Assembly: GCA_027475525.1 (NCBI GenBank)
Contig: JAMWFC010000032.1
Location: 434,001-498,000, forward strand
DNA length: 64,000 nt
Source: Macrolepiota albuminosa
Lineage: Eukaryota > Basidiomycota > Agaricomycetes > Agaricales > Agaricaceae
Direction of reading: 5' to 3'
Positions 1 to 11,550 of this stretch are shown here, in pieces. The position numbers were made by a program, and so were the translations under genes. The notes beneath the pieces were generated by a model. It was not told the DNA's origin, searched no databases, and worked only from the letters and a program-made list of their open reading frames with translations. Every line of letters begins with the position of its first letter. Within the stretch, counting starts at the first letter, position 1.

Positions 1-183
1 ACTTCCGAACTGCAGTAAGGGGTGATTTTCTTCCCCTTCTTGCCAAGAAAACTCATAACTGGAATGAAACAGACCCTTTGCCACAACCACTTCAGGAAGA
101 TCAACATTCACAGCGTCCACGATACCTGTTTTTGCCACGTAAGTTACTTCATACAATACCCACACCATCAGTGATCGAGCCAT
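1..183 (-). CDS. Partial exon of unknown gene, runs off the left edge
   Basis: On the minus strand an open frame starts with ATG at 183 and stays open for 61 codons to the window edge, so its 3' part is not visible. An in-frame TGA lies a few codons upstream, which makes this ATG the first possible one, unless the segment is an internal exon whose acceptor I cannot place. The peptide begins MARSLMVWVLYEV and later has an acidic stretch (SWQEGEENH). I do not recognise a family. The frame is uninterrupted while the opposite strand is not, and this is the only support for coding. Confidence 0.35.
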   Translation of the reverse strand, partial: MARSLMVWVLYEVTYVAKTGIVDAVNVDLPEVVVAKGLFHSSYEFSWQEGEENHPLLQFGS

Positions 184-2206
184 TTGTTTAGAAGCAGTGA
201 TGTCTCAGTCTCTTTAGCCTCTAAGAATTCAATGGCAAGCTCTAGCATCATCACGGCGTCCCTCATAGCCAGTCTTGTTGCAATTTTCTTCCTTTGAGAC
301 CACGATCGTTATTGACTCCGTCTCTACCCGAGTCTGTTCTTTATAGCGCTTTGTGTATTTACCGTCACAGTAAAGAAATAGTCAATCTCTTTCATGATGA
401 GCTTTTTTTTGATTATGGGAGACTGGGGTCTGACTTGAAAAACCTTTTACACACCTATCTTCAAACTGTCAGTGCATGCTGAAAGCTTGACCTAATCAAG
501 ACTGATTTTCAAGGTTTCAAGGAGCCTTGCGTAAAAATATGGATTCTAGAGAAGGACCGGTACCGGGACCGGTCCGGTGCATCCTCTTTGCATCTCCGCA
601 ATTCTTTGAACTGTCATTTTTTGAAGTTCGATGAGCAGCGTAAGTCTTGGTGTCTACGCAAGATCCAATGAGGAAGCAATTTTACTCTTTGTTTGTATGC
701 GACCGCATCAAGGTTGAACGTTGAAATTTGAAACGTTGAACCGTCGACGGTGACCGCTGGCTGTATCATCAAGCTCGGCGGAGATCACAGTGGTTCGTTC
801 CAGCCATGGCCATCCACGTATGTCGTGCACTGTGTTTCTGGCGCCTCTGAGCTCGTCTCTAAATCTGTAGGTCATTGACGTGATCCTCAAAAGCTGACGA
901 CAACCGAGCAGATTGAGCATTCGTGAACCTGTGGCAAAACACATCCAGTGAAATTTCCTGTTCTGGGTGTCGTAGATCATTTCCGACGCCCGATGATATT
1001 GTTTCTCGTTGGTATTAGTTATAGCGCTCTGTCGGTGAATACACGACAACGGCAACCAAGAATGTCGCATACAAACCAATCCCTCATTCAACAACATTCA
1101 CTCAGACCAGCTTGGAACTGGCTTGCCTTGGCGACGACGTATCAACAACTTGCCATGCTTCTACTCAAAGTCAACCGTCGTCCTGGTCAATTTACAACGT
1201 TTCAACATTCAGATATCGTCATCGGGCAGGAAGGAATACCATCACGAGTCAGCCTTTCCACAACTTCTACATTATATGCTACGAAATGACTTTCAAGAAC
1301 ATTATCCAAGTTCCAAAGACTGGCCGTCCACCTTCGGTACCAGGTTACGACGTCAGCAGGATTTGAACTTGCGCCCTCAAAGAGGAACAGATGATTCAAA
1401 GACATTTTGTGCGTAAATCATGTCAGTTAACTTTATAAATCGTTGTCTATAGGTTGTTGTCGCCCTTCGACGCTTTCCGCCCGGATTACTCGAACTCTTT
1501 TTCTCCGATGAATTCACATTCGTCCTTGAGATGCCAGCGCTTTTGTGATATCTCGGTCTCATGAAAAATCTGAACCTATGTACCTACGCTGAATTTGCAA
1601 GGATGAATGATTGTCTCGACTATTGCGGGCATCTCAGTAAGAGATCCAGTGGTCACTATTCGTCTCGACGCTTCAACGGTATGCCTTTCAACTCAAGTGG
1701 ACTTCTATTTTAATTCACGAATGTGTGCCTAACTCTTCACAGACGGAGGTGTGGGTGCAGCTCAGGAAACCATACACATGACAGTGACTTGCTGAGCGCA
1801 ACTGAGCGGCAACAAGTTTGAACTTCGTTACATTAATTGACATTGTTATAATCAGGCACCCACCATACGCGTGGTCAACGCCAAGAATCTCAAGCCTTGG
1901 CCTTCATGCCTCCTCAGACTTGACTCTCAGAATATTTGATTCCTCCTCCATGCTCGTCGAAAACTGCCTCCACTGAACTACGCGTGTCACTGTATGTAGT
2001 GCGCAGACTGCTATCTCGCGGAAACCCATCTAAAGGAAATTCAGAAGTCTAACGCCAAGGTCTCCGATGTCGACGAAGTTCAGGGCTTTCAAAAGGTACA
2101 ATTTCAAATTTGTGTTCCTTAGAGATTCTTATCAACCCCGACTACAAAAGGACTCAAAAAAAAAGCATTTTCTGTCCATTGCTTCCTGTCTTTCCGGGCA
2201 ACAACC
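184..2206. other. Intergenic stretch with no convincing gene
   Basis: About 2 kb with only short, mutually overlapping open frames on both strands (708-1562) that share no recognisable motif and have no splice pattern joining them. It holds a GC-rich palindromic run near 553-580 (GGTACCGGGACCGG type) and a tRNA-like remnant on the minus strand at 1349-1402. I see no further feature I can support. Confidence 0.5.
1349..1402 (-). pseudogene. tRNA-like 3' half (Ser/Leu type II), probably a remnant
   Basis: Read on the minus strand, this segment has a T-arm with the TTCAAAT loop (stem GCAAG/CCTGC, one mismatch). It is preceded by a variable-arm-like hairpin CCTC-TTT-GAGG, as in class II tRNAs, and followed by a 7-nt acceptor-like strand TGACGTC. 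The expected D-arm and a clean 5' acceptor strand are missing and the anticodon stem does not pair. It is therefore either a decayed tRNA copy or a chance match. Confidence 0.3.
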
Positions 2207-3121
2207 ATGTTCAGTTCGAAGACAGCATCGATCATCGTTTTCTTTCTTTCTGTCACCTCTGGCATTCAATCTTCCTATGCTGAAAACGGAAAACGCGGAA
2301 CTATTCCGGCACTGCTCCGTTCAGCTCACCAAGGGTCTGGATTGAGCCGCAGAGCGAGCTGTAGCATTGGATTTTCTGCCTGCGACGACGGTAAATAAGA
2401 ATTTGGCTATGGAGAATTATTTTGACGTCACGAAATGTTTTCGAACTTTAGGATATGGATGTTGCCCCATCGGACAATATTGCGGAGAATGGGACGGTAT
2501 CTTGGGATGCTGTCCGATCGGGTTCACTTGTGGCCACGGTAACGACGATTCCTTCTGTGGCAAATCAGGCTATGTTAAATGTGCCGGTGATGACTTCTGC
2601 TGTCGTGAGTCTTGGTCCTTTTGTGCCGAGGAGAATCTGAAGGATGGCGATCGGGGTTAGCTGCTGGTGGTCTCTGCTCTCGGGATATCAATGATCAACC
2701 CAGGTGTTATGACGAGCAAGGGGCTCCGGCTCCCGTCGCCGGGGGTACCTCTTTCACTCACACAAGCACCAAGACAACTACTCGGACGACTACGACTTCA
2801 GCTTTCTTAACAACCACTACCAGCAGTTCACCGATAACTGTCACTACTTTCAGCTTTGGAAGCTTGACCGATAACATATCGACCAGCACCCCGATTATCC
2901 CGTAAATTTCTCGTTGTGTCTTCGCCTAATCATCCACTTATAGTACCAATTTCCCTAGGAAGATTACCGTGACCGGCACCTCTAGCATAGCTATGGCTAC
3001 TGGGGGTGGGGGTGCCAACATTCCTGGGCTGGTGCCAAACGGTGCTGCGACGACGGTGGTCAGGTCTGCGAGTGCTGCTGCCCTCTTTGCATGCATAATG
3101 ACGACTCTTTTGGCACAATGA
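2207..3121 (+). CDS. Secreted Cys-rich GPI-anchored protein (granulin-like Cys pattern)
   Basis: Four exons fit with correct phases: 2207-2390, 2452-2604, 2661-2901 and 2944-3121, giving 251 aa; all introns are GT-AG and 42-61 bp long. Residues 1 to about 25 are a signal peptide with a hydrophobic core (SIIVFFLSVTSG). Residues about 50-130 are Cys-rich, with repeated CCPIG-x-x-C units and a later CC pair, a spacing reminiscent of granulin-type modules. Next comes a Ser/Thr-rich stalk (TKTTTRTTTTSA). The last 15 residues (AAALFACIMTTLLAQ) form a hydrophobic tail expected of a GPI-attachment signal. The likely place is the plasma membrane or cell wall surface. The molecular role is unknown; this is a common kind of basidiomycete surface protein. 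Start, introns and stop are read from sequence; the GPI anchor is inferred. Confidence 0.75.
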
Positions 3122-3401
3122 TAAATACTTTGTTCACATCATGATGGAATGCGGCATCGCCCGAGAGACTCCACCTCTTTGATATACCATTTTTACACTT
3201 TTTTTTTTTACGAAGTACACGTTTTATTGAATGACAGAATATTGTAGTGGAGATTGTTTTACAATGGATGAAAAGTTGCACCAATAGTAAAATTAGACTA
3301 AGGTACTCTTGATCGGTTTGTGATCATCATGATGATGGTGACCATGTTCTGACCGTTTCAACTATCATCCACAACGGCAACCTGGACTCCAGAAAACGAC
3401 G

Positions 3402-5682
3402 ATGACCTCCGACTCTTCTCTATCGACAACTCCGATTCTCACCCCAGATTCTACCGGCACAAGTGGTAGTCCACCTGACTTTGCAGCGAAGAAGTCGCGC
3501 CGGCAGACCGCGTTCTATCCCAATGTAAACTCATCTAACAAGCCTGTGAAACCTTTCAGTCGGAGTGCTGCTAAACGTGCAAGCGTTATGGCGCTGGGTA
3601 GTATTGAACACTTACAACACTACTTTACGAAGACGGGAATTGCGGCGAAGAAGAAGTGAGTGTCTGCTGTTCGGAGAACGTGTTCTACGGATCTTGTGTA
3701 AGGCTATCCGAATATTGCGTTCAAACATGGTGTACCATGTCGTTGGTGCACGCGTTATCCGTGCCATTAACCATTTCCATTTATCTATAAAACCAGAGTC
3801 TGATCATTCGTTTTACAGCCCTCTCAACAAACCATACAAAGGTCTAGTGCCTGCTATCGGTGGTTTAACTCACGTCCGCACAAGTACATCTATTGGATCC
3901 CATTTCGAGCTCCCACCATCTCCTGTAATTCCACCTCCTCAACTTGAAATGTTCCAGCATGTTAAAACCTATGATATCGACCCGGACTCGCTCCTGCCTG
4001 GTGTGATTGACGACCTCGCTGCAGTGGCACAAGCCTGGAGAATTGACGCACAACCTAGCGACGACGATCTTCTAAGAACATTTGACGTTTTAAGTGTCCT
4101 CAAGACCACGACACGCACCATCCGATCAATACGAAATTACCTCCTTTCCCTTGGTGACGAATCAGCAAGCACAATACGTGCACACTTTCGACCGAAGCTT
4201 CTCGGACCTGGTGATAAACCGCAATCAACAACATCTTCAACACAACCCGATCCACTCAGTCTGATCAGGAGGTCTGCACTGGAAGTCCTGACGGTACTCC
4301 GAGAACTAGAAGAGCGATGTCGGTTGCCCCTGAGTGATGATGCATATGATGTGCACAGTGACGGGGGTTCTCGCGGGACCCATTCACACCTAGCCACCCC
4401 ATCCAACAACCTAGAGGAACTGCCACCTGAGGATGATTTGAGGGAGACAGTCGCGCACCTCGAGGCTGACACATCCTTCACATTCTCTGTCATGCAGGTC
4501 AAAGGAAAGTCTGTGCCGGTGTGGGAGGACGAAGACGACGAGTTTGAGCAACCGGTTGATGAGAAGGAGAAGCCAGAGCCATGGGACGAACGGCTTGTCG
4601 TGGGTAGCGGATGGCTGTATCGACAGGATGTGAATTTAAAGGAACTGGAGAAGGAAAGGAACGTGATCGCGACATATCTGGATGTAGTGGATGAGGTACT
4701 ATTTGAGTGGAAGCGGAATGAAGAAGCTATGGAACGCGGGTGGGAGAAGGAAAGGCGGAAGGCTATCGAAAAGGGTGATCGCATTGTGTCGAAAGCGAAG
4801 GCGAGAAGGGTAAGCTCAGGGGATAGCAGAGAAATCTCAGCAGCTGGAATGCTGCTGGCAAATATTGACAAGCGGCGAGTTTCTACTGGGATGCTGGATT
4901 CGTTGAGCGGGATAACCCTTACTGAGGAACCGGAGCTTCTGCAGGAGGAAGATGAAGGAGAGTTGAGTGTGGATGATGAGGAGCTACCACCCTGGGCTCA
5001 ACGTAGCGCTTTCGTCAACGATGGACTTGGTAAGGCTCTAGATTTCATCATGGAATGTAACTTAGCAAGGACATCTCTACAGGACGTGCACATGCTATGG
5101 TCGCTGCTTTTCTCCCACCCAGTTTACTTGCTTTCCTTCATCCCCCAACTGAAGGTAATGGATTCATAGAAAGTCTGTCATCTGGTCAATTACTTTGCGT
5201 CGCCTACAATGCATGCGTAAGGAGATCAAAACATCCATGGGGTTACGTGAGTAAGGATGGCGTACACGATATTATTGCGCTAGAAAAAACGGCGAAAGAA
5301 GATGGGACAGAAGGTGGCAGGAAGGGTTGGACGTTTAGACGAACCGACAATCTCAGACTATGGGCTGGGTGAGTTCAAACCTCCTCTTCTCCATCAATTC
5401 ATGGTCTGATATTCTCTGTCAAGTGCATTGAAATTGCGTTATATGCTTCCCATACAAATACCGTCGCAAGTCGTTCAAGTGCCTGGGGTTGGCACACCAT
5501 CGAACACAACCACAGCTCTGCCGAGTTCGCCTGTCCGTTCTACCTACCGGTCCACAGAGCCGCCGCTCTTTTTCGACGCGAAGGTAGTTGCGAAGAAAGA
5601 GGACGGTTGGGAAGGTATGTTAGAGGCTGTCCTCCTTAGATGGGTAGCAAAGGCGGTTCAGGAGAAACGCAATGCCCATTGA
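3402..5682 (+). CDS. Conserved-looking fungal protein, 669 aa, unknown function
   Basis: Four exons fit in phase: 3402-3655, 3819-5029, 5083-5368 and 5424-5682, giving 669 aa. The long open frame that begins at 3565 reads through intron 1 in another frame, so its first part is not protein. The N-terminus (1-90) is Ser/Thr/Pro-rich with a basic patch. Residues about 100-260 look helical and ordered. An acidic, Lys/Glu-rich region with coiled-coil character follows (about 320-450). The C-terminal 180 residues contain a compact block with LSSGQLLCVAYN and later a WTFRRTDNLRLWAGALKLRY block. The first resembles the end of a calponin-homology-type helix set, but I would not name a domain on that. 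No signal peptide or membrane segment. It is probably an intracellular scaffold-like protein. Confidence 0.7.
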
Positions 5683-6194
5683 CTCTTGCCATTTGCCCGT
5701 ACCATCGCTATTACTTACTATCTTAGCTTGCATTTCGGTTTTCCCCCAGGATAGATATATACCTTACTATATACCCACAACACATATCGATATCTCTTTG
5801 ATAGTCATTAACTATGGTATTCGTACAGGGACGGTAACCTTGACCGTTGATTGATATCCCAATCCATGTGTATCTATGAACCATCTTTACTCTGATGAAG
5901 AAGTGTTTCGAGTCGATCGTGCCCTCCCTTCATTATCCTTACTAATGAGAACCGAATTGAACCAGATAATTCATTGCAAAAGCAAACCGATACAGATATC
6001 CTATAGAACATCTTGAAGTACATCTCTAGTCTATGGTGGTATATCTAGGAGCAAGTAGTAATAAAGTAACACTTGTAGTTATACATGTGGAAGTAGGTCA
6101 CGGTAATGATACATTGTACATGGTAATAGATAGTGATACATGCGCAGAATACGGGGAAAACGAAAAAGAAAGGAACCTGTAAAGATATAAGACA
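5683..6194. other. Convergent 3' intergenic region
   Basis: About 510 bp between the 3' ends of two convergent genes. It is AT-rich, with several TATATAC-like and polyadenylation-like stretches. No gene seen. Confidence 0.5.
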
Positions 6195-8709
6195 TTAAGC
6201 ACAGAAAGGACGTCCTCTTCTTCCCTTCCACCTATTCGTATTAACTTTCCTAGCAGAAGAAGGCGGTGTTCTAGAGGCATCTGGCACATTGGCCCATCGA
6301 GAAGCGCTGACAGAACCATTGCGCTGCTCGCACGCAAGCAAGATTTGTTCACAAATAGGTACTGCTGTAGATGGCGTCGAGACATCGGAAGAATCGTCAG
6401 CCCATATCGACGCCTTGAGACCTGAGACCTTCTTCGCGCTAGGTGGAGGGGTGGGCAAGGTCATTTGAGGCGTAATAACTTCGGGGACATCGGGTGTCGT
6501 TGCCCTAGGCGGAGGAGTGGATGAGGTGGCTGGAAGCACGACAACCTCGGGGACATCGGCTACTGTCGCCCAAATCGAACTTTGAAGCCCTGCTGCCTTC
6601 TCAGCGAGCAGAGGCGTTGGAGCGACGATGTTCTCTGAGGTTGCCTCGGTTGGATTGAAGACCAAAATTGACTCAGAGAGCGAGCACGATGGCCGCAAGT
6701 GAGTCTCAACAGCATCGGTTGTAACCTCATCGACAACAGGTGGCGGGATAATGTCGAGTATCACAGTGTGCTGTACCGGTCGAATTAGTGGGTATTTTGG
6801 TCCTTTTGTACGAACGCGCTTTGTCTTGACTGGCAGGGGCGTGGACGCAGAAGCATCGAGAGCCTCGCTCACACTCTCGCAAGTAAGTTGGGATGAGGTA
6901 AACACATCAGGCGCCGTCGCCCATATCGAGTCTTGAGCACCTGATGCTGCTTTTTTGCTAGGCGGGAATGAGACGATCGGTGCGACGTCTTCATTTGTAA
7001 CGATTACGCTTGGTTCAGGAGCCCAGAGAGAATCAGAGAGCGAGGCTGCCTTCGATATCGCGGTTGCCGTTTCGGTTGACTCCAGCTCATCCGAATGCTG
7101 TTCCTGAGCGTGAGACAGGTTAGTTTGAGTCGTCGGTGCAACATCGTTTTCTCGGGTTGTTTCAGCAGCTTCGGATACCGAGAACAACCAGTCAGGGATC
7201 AAATTCAGCGGAGCCTCAATTATTGTTGTTGTAGACTGGGAGCACGACTCTTGCATTTCAGCAATTGACAGGTCAGCCGTTGCAGTCTCTTCTATTGGGA
7301 GCTCGGTTTTCGGAACTCGCAAATGTTTCGGTGCCTGAGTAGGAACGTGCTTCTTCTTAGCGGGTGTGGGCGTGATTGAAGGTAGAGAAGCAATGGAGGC
7401 ATCAATTATATTCTCGCAAGTAGGCAGGGATGGAGATGACTCCACCGCATCCACCTTTGCAACGGTTGCAGATTCAGGTTTTGGTGCCCAACAATATTGG
7501 CTCTCCTCCAACACCAAAGGCGGAAGAAGGGATATAGGCACAGTGGGAGTGGGAGGGGGTGGTAAGCTTTGTTGTACCACAGATTCTTTCAAGGGTGGTT
7601 CGGCAGAGGATGGAGAAATGGAGCTCAGTCTACAAATCGATGTGATGTTTTCGGCTTGATCAATCGTAGGTGGAACTATTCCGAGCGGCAAATCTGTTAC
7701 AGGCGGCTTAGTGCGATCTGGTGACGTCGATGACCTTTTTGTCTCGGAGACCGACGGGAGGACAGGGACGGAGATTGTGGCCGAGGCGGTTGGGCTTTCA
7801 GGTATGATAACTAGAGCGTCGAATCCAGCGGGAAGGGAGGGTAGAGTAGATATAAAGACACGAGGTTGTGTTACACGGTCTCTACATTCGACTTTCCTGC
7901 ATCTGGGGATGACAGGATTCGGTTGAGACAATAGCACGGATTCCACGTCCTGGTTGTCGACAGGTTCAGGGTGTAAAGCCAAGCTGCGGATGGACCAGCG
8001 GGCCAGCTTGTAGACGGATCAGCGAAGGTTACCCCGTGGCGGGATGAAGGCTTACCAGACGACAAAAGTGCCAAAGGGTGGCAAGGACCGTAGGCGAGAG
8101 AAGTAGCGAGAGCCAGATACTTCCGTTACTGTCGTTATCGTCGTTATTGTACTCAATATCCGTTTCGTCAGAGAGAAAGCAAAAAGGCGGTTTCGGTAAT
8201 ATGGACTTTGAGGGCAGGAGGAAAGGCGAGGGAATAATCCGTGGGGATTTCGGGCCAGGGGCCTCGAATTGGGGGTGAACCTGACGATTCAGGCAAATTG
8301 GTTGTGGGCGGGGTGGGATAACCGGGGCAGGTGAGAATCTGGGACGAGCGATCTGAGAAATGTGGAAAATACACGTCGGAGCTTTTAATATTGTGGTTTC
8401 GGTGACTGGCGAGTCGGCTTCAACAAGAGCGACGACAGCAGGAAGAACGGGAACTTCAACATAAGTATCGACGCCATAAGGGATGGTGTTGAGGAAAGCG
8501 GTATGCCACGAGGGCACGGAAATGACGCCACTGCCTAGGAAGGAGGGCGTGAATTCTGGACAAGGAGTTATGTTGAGGAGAGCAGGAGGCCAAGAGGGCA
8601 TGGATACGACGCCACTGCTTAGAAAGGAGGGCGTGTGTTCGGAAGAAAGGTAAAGGTGTTCGAGTGATTTGACAAAGGTGAAGATGGCAAAAAGTTCTGT
8701 AGTTCTCAT
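6195..8709 (-). CDS. Large disordered Ser/Thr/Pro-rich protein with repeated S-[IL]-W-A motifs, 821 aa
   Basis: Two exons on the minus strand fit in phase: 8709-8056 and 8006-6195, with a 49-bp GT-AG intron, giving 821 aa. The ATG at 8709 is chosen because the frame upstream of it has only non-ATG starts. Exon 1 contains an imperfect internal duplication of a block like TPSFLxSGVxSxPSW. Most of exon 2 is low-complexity (Ser, Thr, Pro, Ala, Val, Glu), with no fold I recognise. Within it a short motif recurs: DSLWAPEPS, DSIWATAPD, SSIWATVAD, ASIWADDSS and SASRWANVPD, usually followed by an acidic or DV/DA pair and spaced by Pro-rich linkers. The protein ends in a basic tail (NRWKGRRGRPF). Such an array suggests repeated docking sites for one partner, possibly in an RNA or chromatin context, but this is inference. 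Confidence 0.65.
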
Positions 8710-9485
8710 GATGTCGAGGATTAGACAAAGAATCAAGCTTCCAAAGTCTGTTTATTCTCTTTTAAACAAACGACCCAAGCTTTGGTCAAAGATTAAACAA
8801 ACATGTAATCGCGTGAGACACGTGACGTCAAAGTTATAAGCGTAGTTTCTCATGTAGCGTCTTCTGGAGTGAAACGAACGGAGGACGCGTGTCAGTGTGA
8901 CCTCGAGCAGCTGGAGCCAACTCCATTAGCACGTACTCAAGACGCGAATACTTGAGTTCCCGTAACAGCAGCTCGAAACAGCGGCTGAATGAGCTGATGT
9001 GTGTGTGCCAGACAAAAAGGCACTCATGTGATGCTCGACCGCGGTAAAATATCGAGGTAGACCGCAGAGTAGTTCATCGAGTATAGATAGCACGCTTTGG
9101 AGCCCAACATGCACCTGCTGATCATGGATAAAGTGATATGTGAACAAGCCATCTTGAACTTGAGGCTGAGAACGGTAAGATTCTTTCGTCAGTCAAGACT
9201 TGTATTGTATTCGCTGCGGGATATACATTTGCAGACCTGCAGTGACACTTGCATCCTAGCTTTGCACCGAGTTATATGAAGACGAAAGTTCTGTATAGGA
9301 ATCTAGACATCCATGCTTGAAGTGAAATCCAATGGAAAAGAGGCAGTAGAAAGGAAAAAAAAGTCGCATCAAGTCACACAGAAAACGCGCGGCACGTGGT
9401 CTCGGTCACATCCATTGACCACGTTCCGATGATGTCAGGATATGTTGGATTGGAAGTGAGACAACACTTGCCTCGTACCACTACC
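8710..9485. promoter_or_regulatory. Shared promoter region of two divergent genes
   Basis: The 776 bp between the divergent start codons at 8709 (minus) and 9486 (plus) contain no open frame with supporting features. It must hold the 5' regions of both genes. I can see no defined factor site, so this is inferred from gene order alone. Confidence 0.4.
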
Positions 9486-10446
9486 ATGCAAAACCCCAAA
9501 CAAGATATTGAGGATGTTTTAGACAAACTCATTACTACCAAAGACCCCGACGAGCAGAAAAAGGCGATGGGACGGTACTTCGCCGAAAATGCTGCGTTTC
9601 AGAGCCCTTTCTACAAAATAACTCCGCATCAACAGTCTCGAGAAGACGCGTTAGGTGTTTACCAGTTAGTTTCCCCAGTTTCCTCTGCATGCAATGACTG
9701 AGTTTGTAGATGGCTGCGAATTATATCTCCCGCCACTCGATTCGATACGACCAATATCAGTGAGTTTGTTCCTTGAGGTAATAAAAATGCAAGATACTGA
9801 CACAACACCAAGTTTTTGACGAAGGATCTCAAACTCTTATCGTAGAAGGGAACGTTTTTTTTCCTATTCGGTTCTTTCCTACCCAACCACAGCCCGCCAA
9901 GTATGTTTTCTAATTGCTATCCTCGAATCTATCTACAATTGTCTTGATTAGGGTGCTCATTAATATGAAGTTGAAGAAAAACAATAATGCATATCGGATT
10001 ATCTCTCAAGAATATTTCTACCACCCCGATGTTCGTGCGCACATTGACAGTATTGCGCATATATTGACTAATTTTACATACAGCAACTCACGAACCACTT
10101 CCTTCCCATCATCTCTCCCTTCATCAGCCTTGGTCTTTCAACTTTTGCCTATGTCTCTGCCGTGAGTGCGAAATTTGCGCAAGTTATGGGTATTTGGCGC
10201 GTGAGCGATGATGGAAAAGGCCACGGCGGCAGTCACACCCATTTGAATGTCCGGGCCCACTCTCCCCATGCAGGCGGAAACAGGCGCAACAGCAATGCCT
10301 CACACTCCTCTGAAGAGACGAGGATCGGGACGAGCGACAGTCACAGCGGTAGTGAGAGGCAACCGGGTGGCGAGATGTGGGACAAAACGAAATTGAACCC
10401 AAAGCAACACAAGCGAAGAAGTGTGAGTGGCCATCATCGTTCCTGA
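9486..10446 (+). CDS. SigF-like NTF2-like fungal membrane protein, 252 aa
   Basis: Five exons fit in phase: 9486-9664, 9710-9759, 9813-9900, 9952-10030 and 10084-10446. The N-terminal half follows the plan of the small SnoaL/NTF2-like family annotated in many Agaricomycetes as SigF-like NTF2-like. It starts with an MQNPxxDIxxVLxxL helix, followed by a YFAENAAFQSPF strand region, YQWLRIISPAT, a VEGNVFFPIRFFP strand pair and an EYFYHPD motif. A hydrophobic helix at about 135-160 (FLPIISPFISLGLSTFAYVSAV) is probably membrane-embedded and is followed by the usual GIWR. The remaining 80 residues are a Ser/His/Gly-rich basic tail, longer than I expect for the family. A GTGAGC right after GIWR could be an unused or alternative donor, so the tail is less certain. 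Function is unknown. Confidence 0.7.
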
Positions 10447-11550
10447 AGCATCATGTTGTGTTTCTGTCTCTGTGTGCGTATACATCTCCCGTATCCTCTT
10501 CTCTCCTGAATGCACGGCCGTAAATGCCATGGTCCCTCCACTACTTGTACATGTAGAGTATATTATTACAATCCTGAAAACCCCGCATTGGTAGAAGCAA
10601 CTATTGTACAGTATCATTCGGCCTACATGTTTACTTGACGTAATAATAAAGCGGCGAGCGATTTTAATTGTCGAAATACCCTTGACTCGGTCAAAACTTA
10701 CGTCTTAAAAAACTGATCAAGGATATATTTTGCAAGGGATGGCCTTGATTTGAAAAAATAAGATCAGGGAAACTTGAAAATTAAAAATTCCGAAGGTGGA
10801 AAACTAGGTGCCAGAAGTTGGGACGATAATGTTTACGCTTTGGATTTGAAACGTCGAGATATGTTCCGTATCAACTTCAGGACTCTCACTTGCAGGGTTT
10901 TGATTGTTGTGAATAACAGACTGTCTACATTTCGCTGTATAGCCACGTGATTGTCGATACTCATGAACCAAGAAATTGAGCTCCAGGAGATGCGGCGTGT
11001 TGATAGCAGGAGAGAAGGGCTATTTTGCTTTAGCATGTTATGTTAAAGTCATATAAGACTGGAAGCTTGAAGTCTTCAAGTCTAGTAATGTCTGTTGACC
11101 CAAGACCAACTGTGAGGCGAAAAGTACCAGACTCTGAGATTATCCGACCATATATTTTCAATGTCGTTGATCTATAACGTTTTGCCTAAAGTGGAACACG
11201 TCGAATCGCACTCGACAAACCAGTTGGACTTAAAAAAGTTGGACTAAGTACCTGTCCCATTAGGACAAAGGTCGTCACTGTCTTGTGACCCGGTTACTCC
11301 TGAGACCTGAGGCTCTGGCAACCTGCCAGTCATGTCCATAGCGGGCACTTAATCAGAATAGACCATCTAGATAATAGGTGTCCCTGCTTGCACTACACAG
11401 TAGCCAAGGCATCAGCGCCAATGAAAAAAAGCCGGTTGAGTCAAGAGTTACAATAGGTCATCGTTTTGACATTTTCACCAGAGAAAGCGGAGATCGGATG
11501 AGCTGCCGGAGAAATTAATTCAGGTTGGCTTGGCTTGTGACTACCATTTC
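10447..11550. other. Intergenic region before MTO1
   Basis: About 1.1 kb, AT-rich, with only a short minus-strand open frame (10833-11036) lacking any motif. It holds the 3' end of the NTF2-like gene and the promoter of MTO1. Nothing else can be supported. Confidence 0.5.

Noticed and set aside
708..1562. Overlapping frames on both strands at 0.7-1.6 kb as genes
   Set aside because: No motif, no plausible splicing, and the two strands are equally open.
3565..3818. The long frame starting at 3565 as the N-terminus of the 669-aa protein
   Set aside because: It begins with GTG and reads through intron 1. A 3656-3818 intron joins the ATG frame at 3402 to the same downstream frame in phase.
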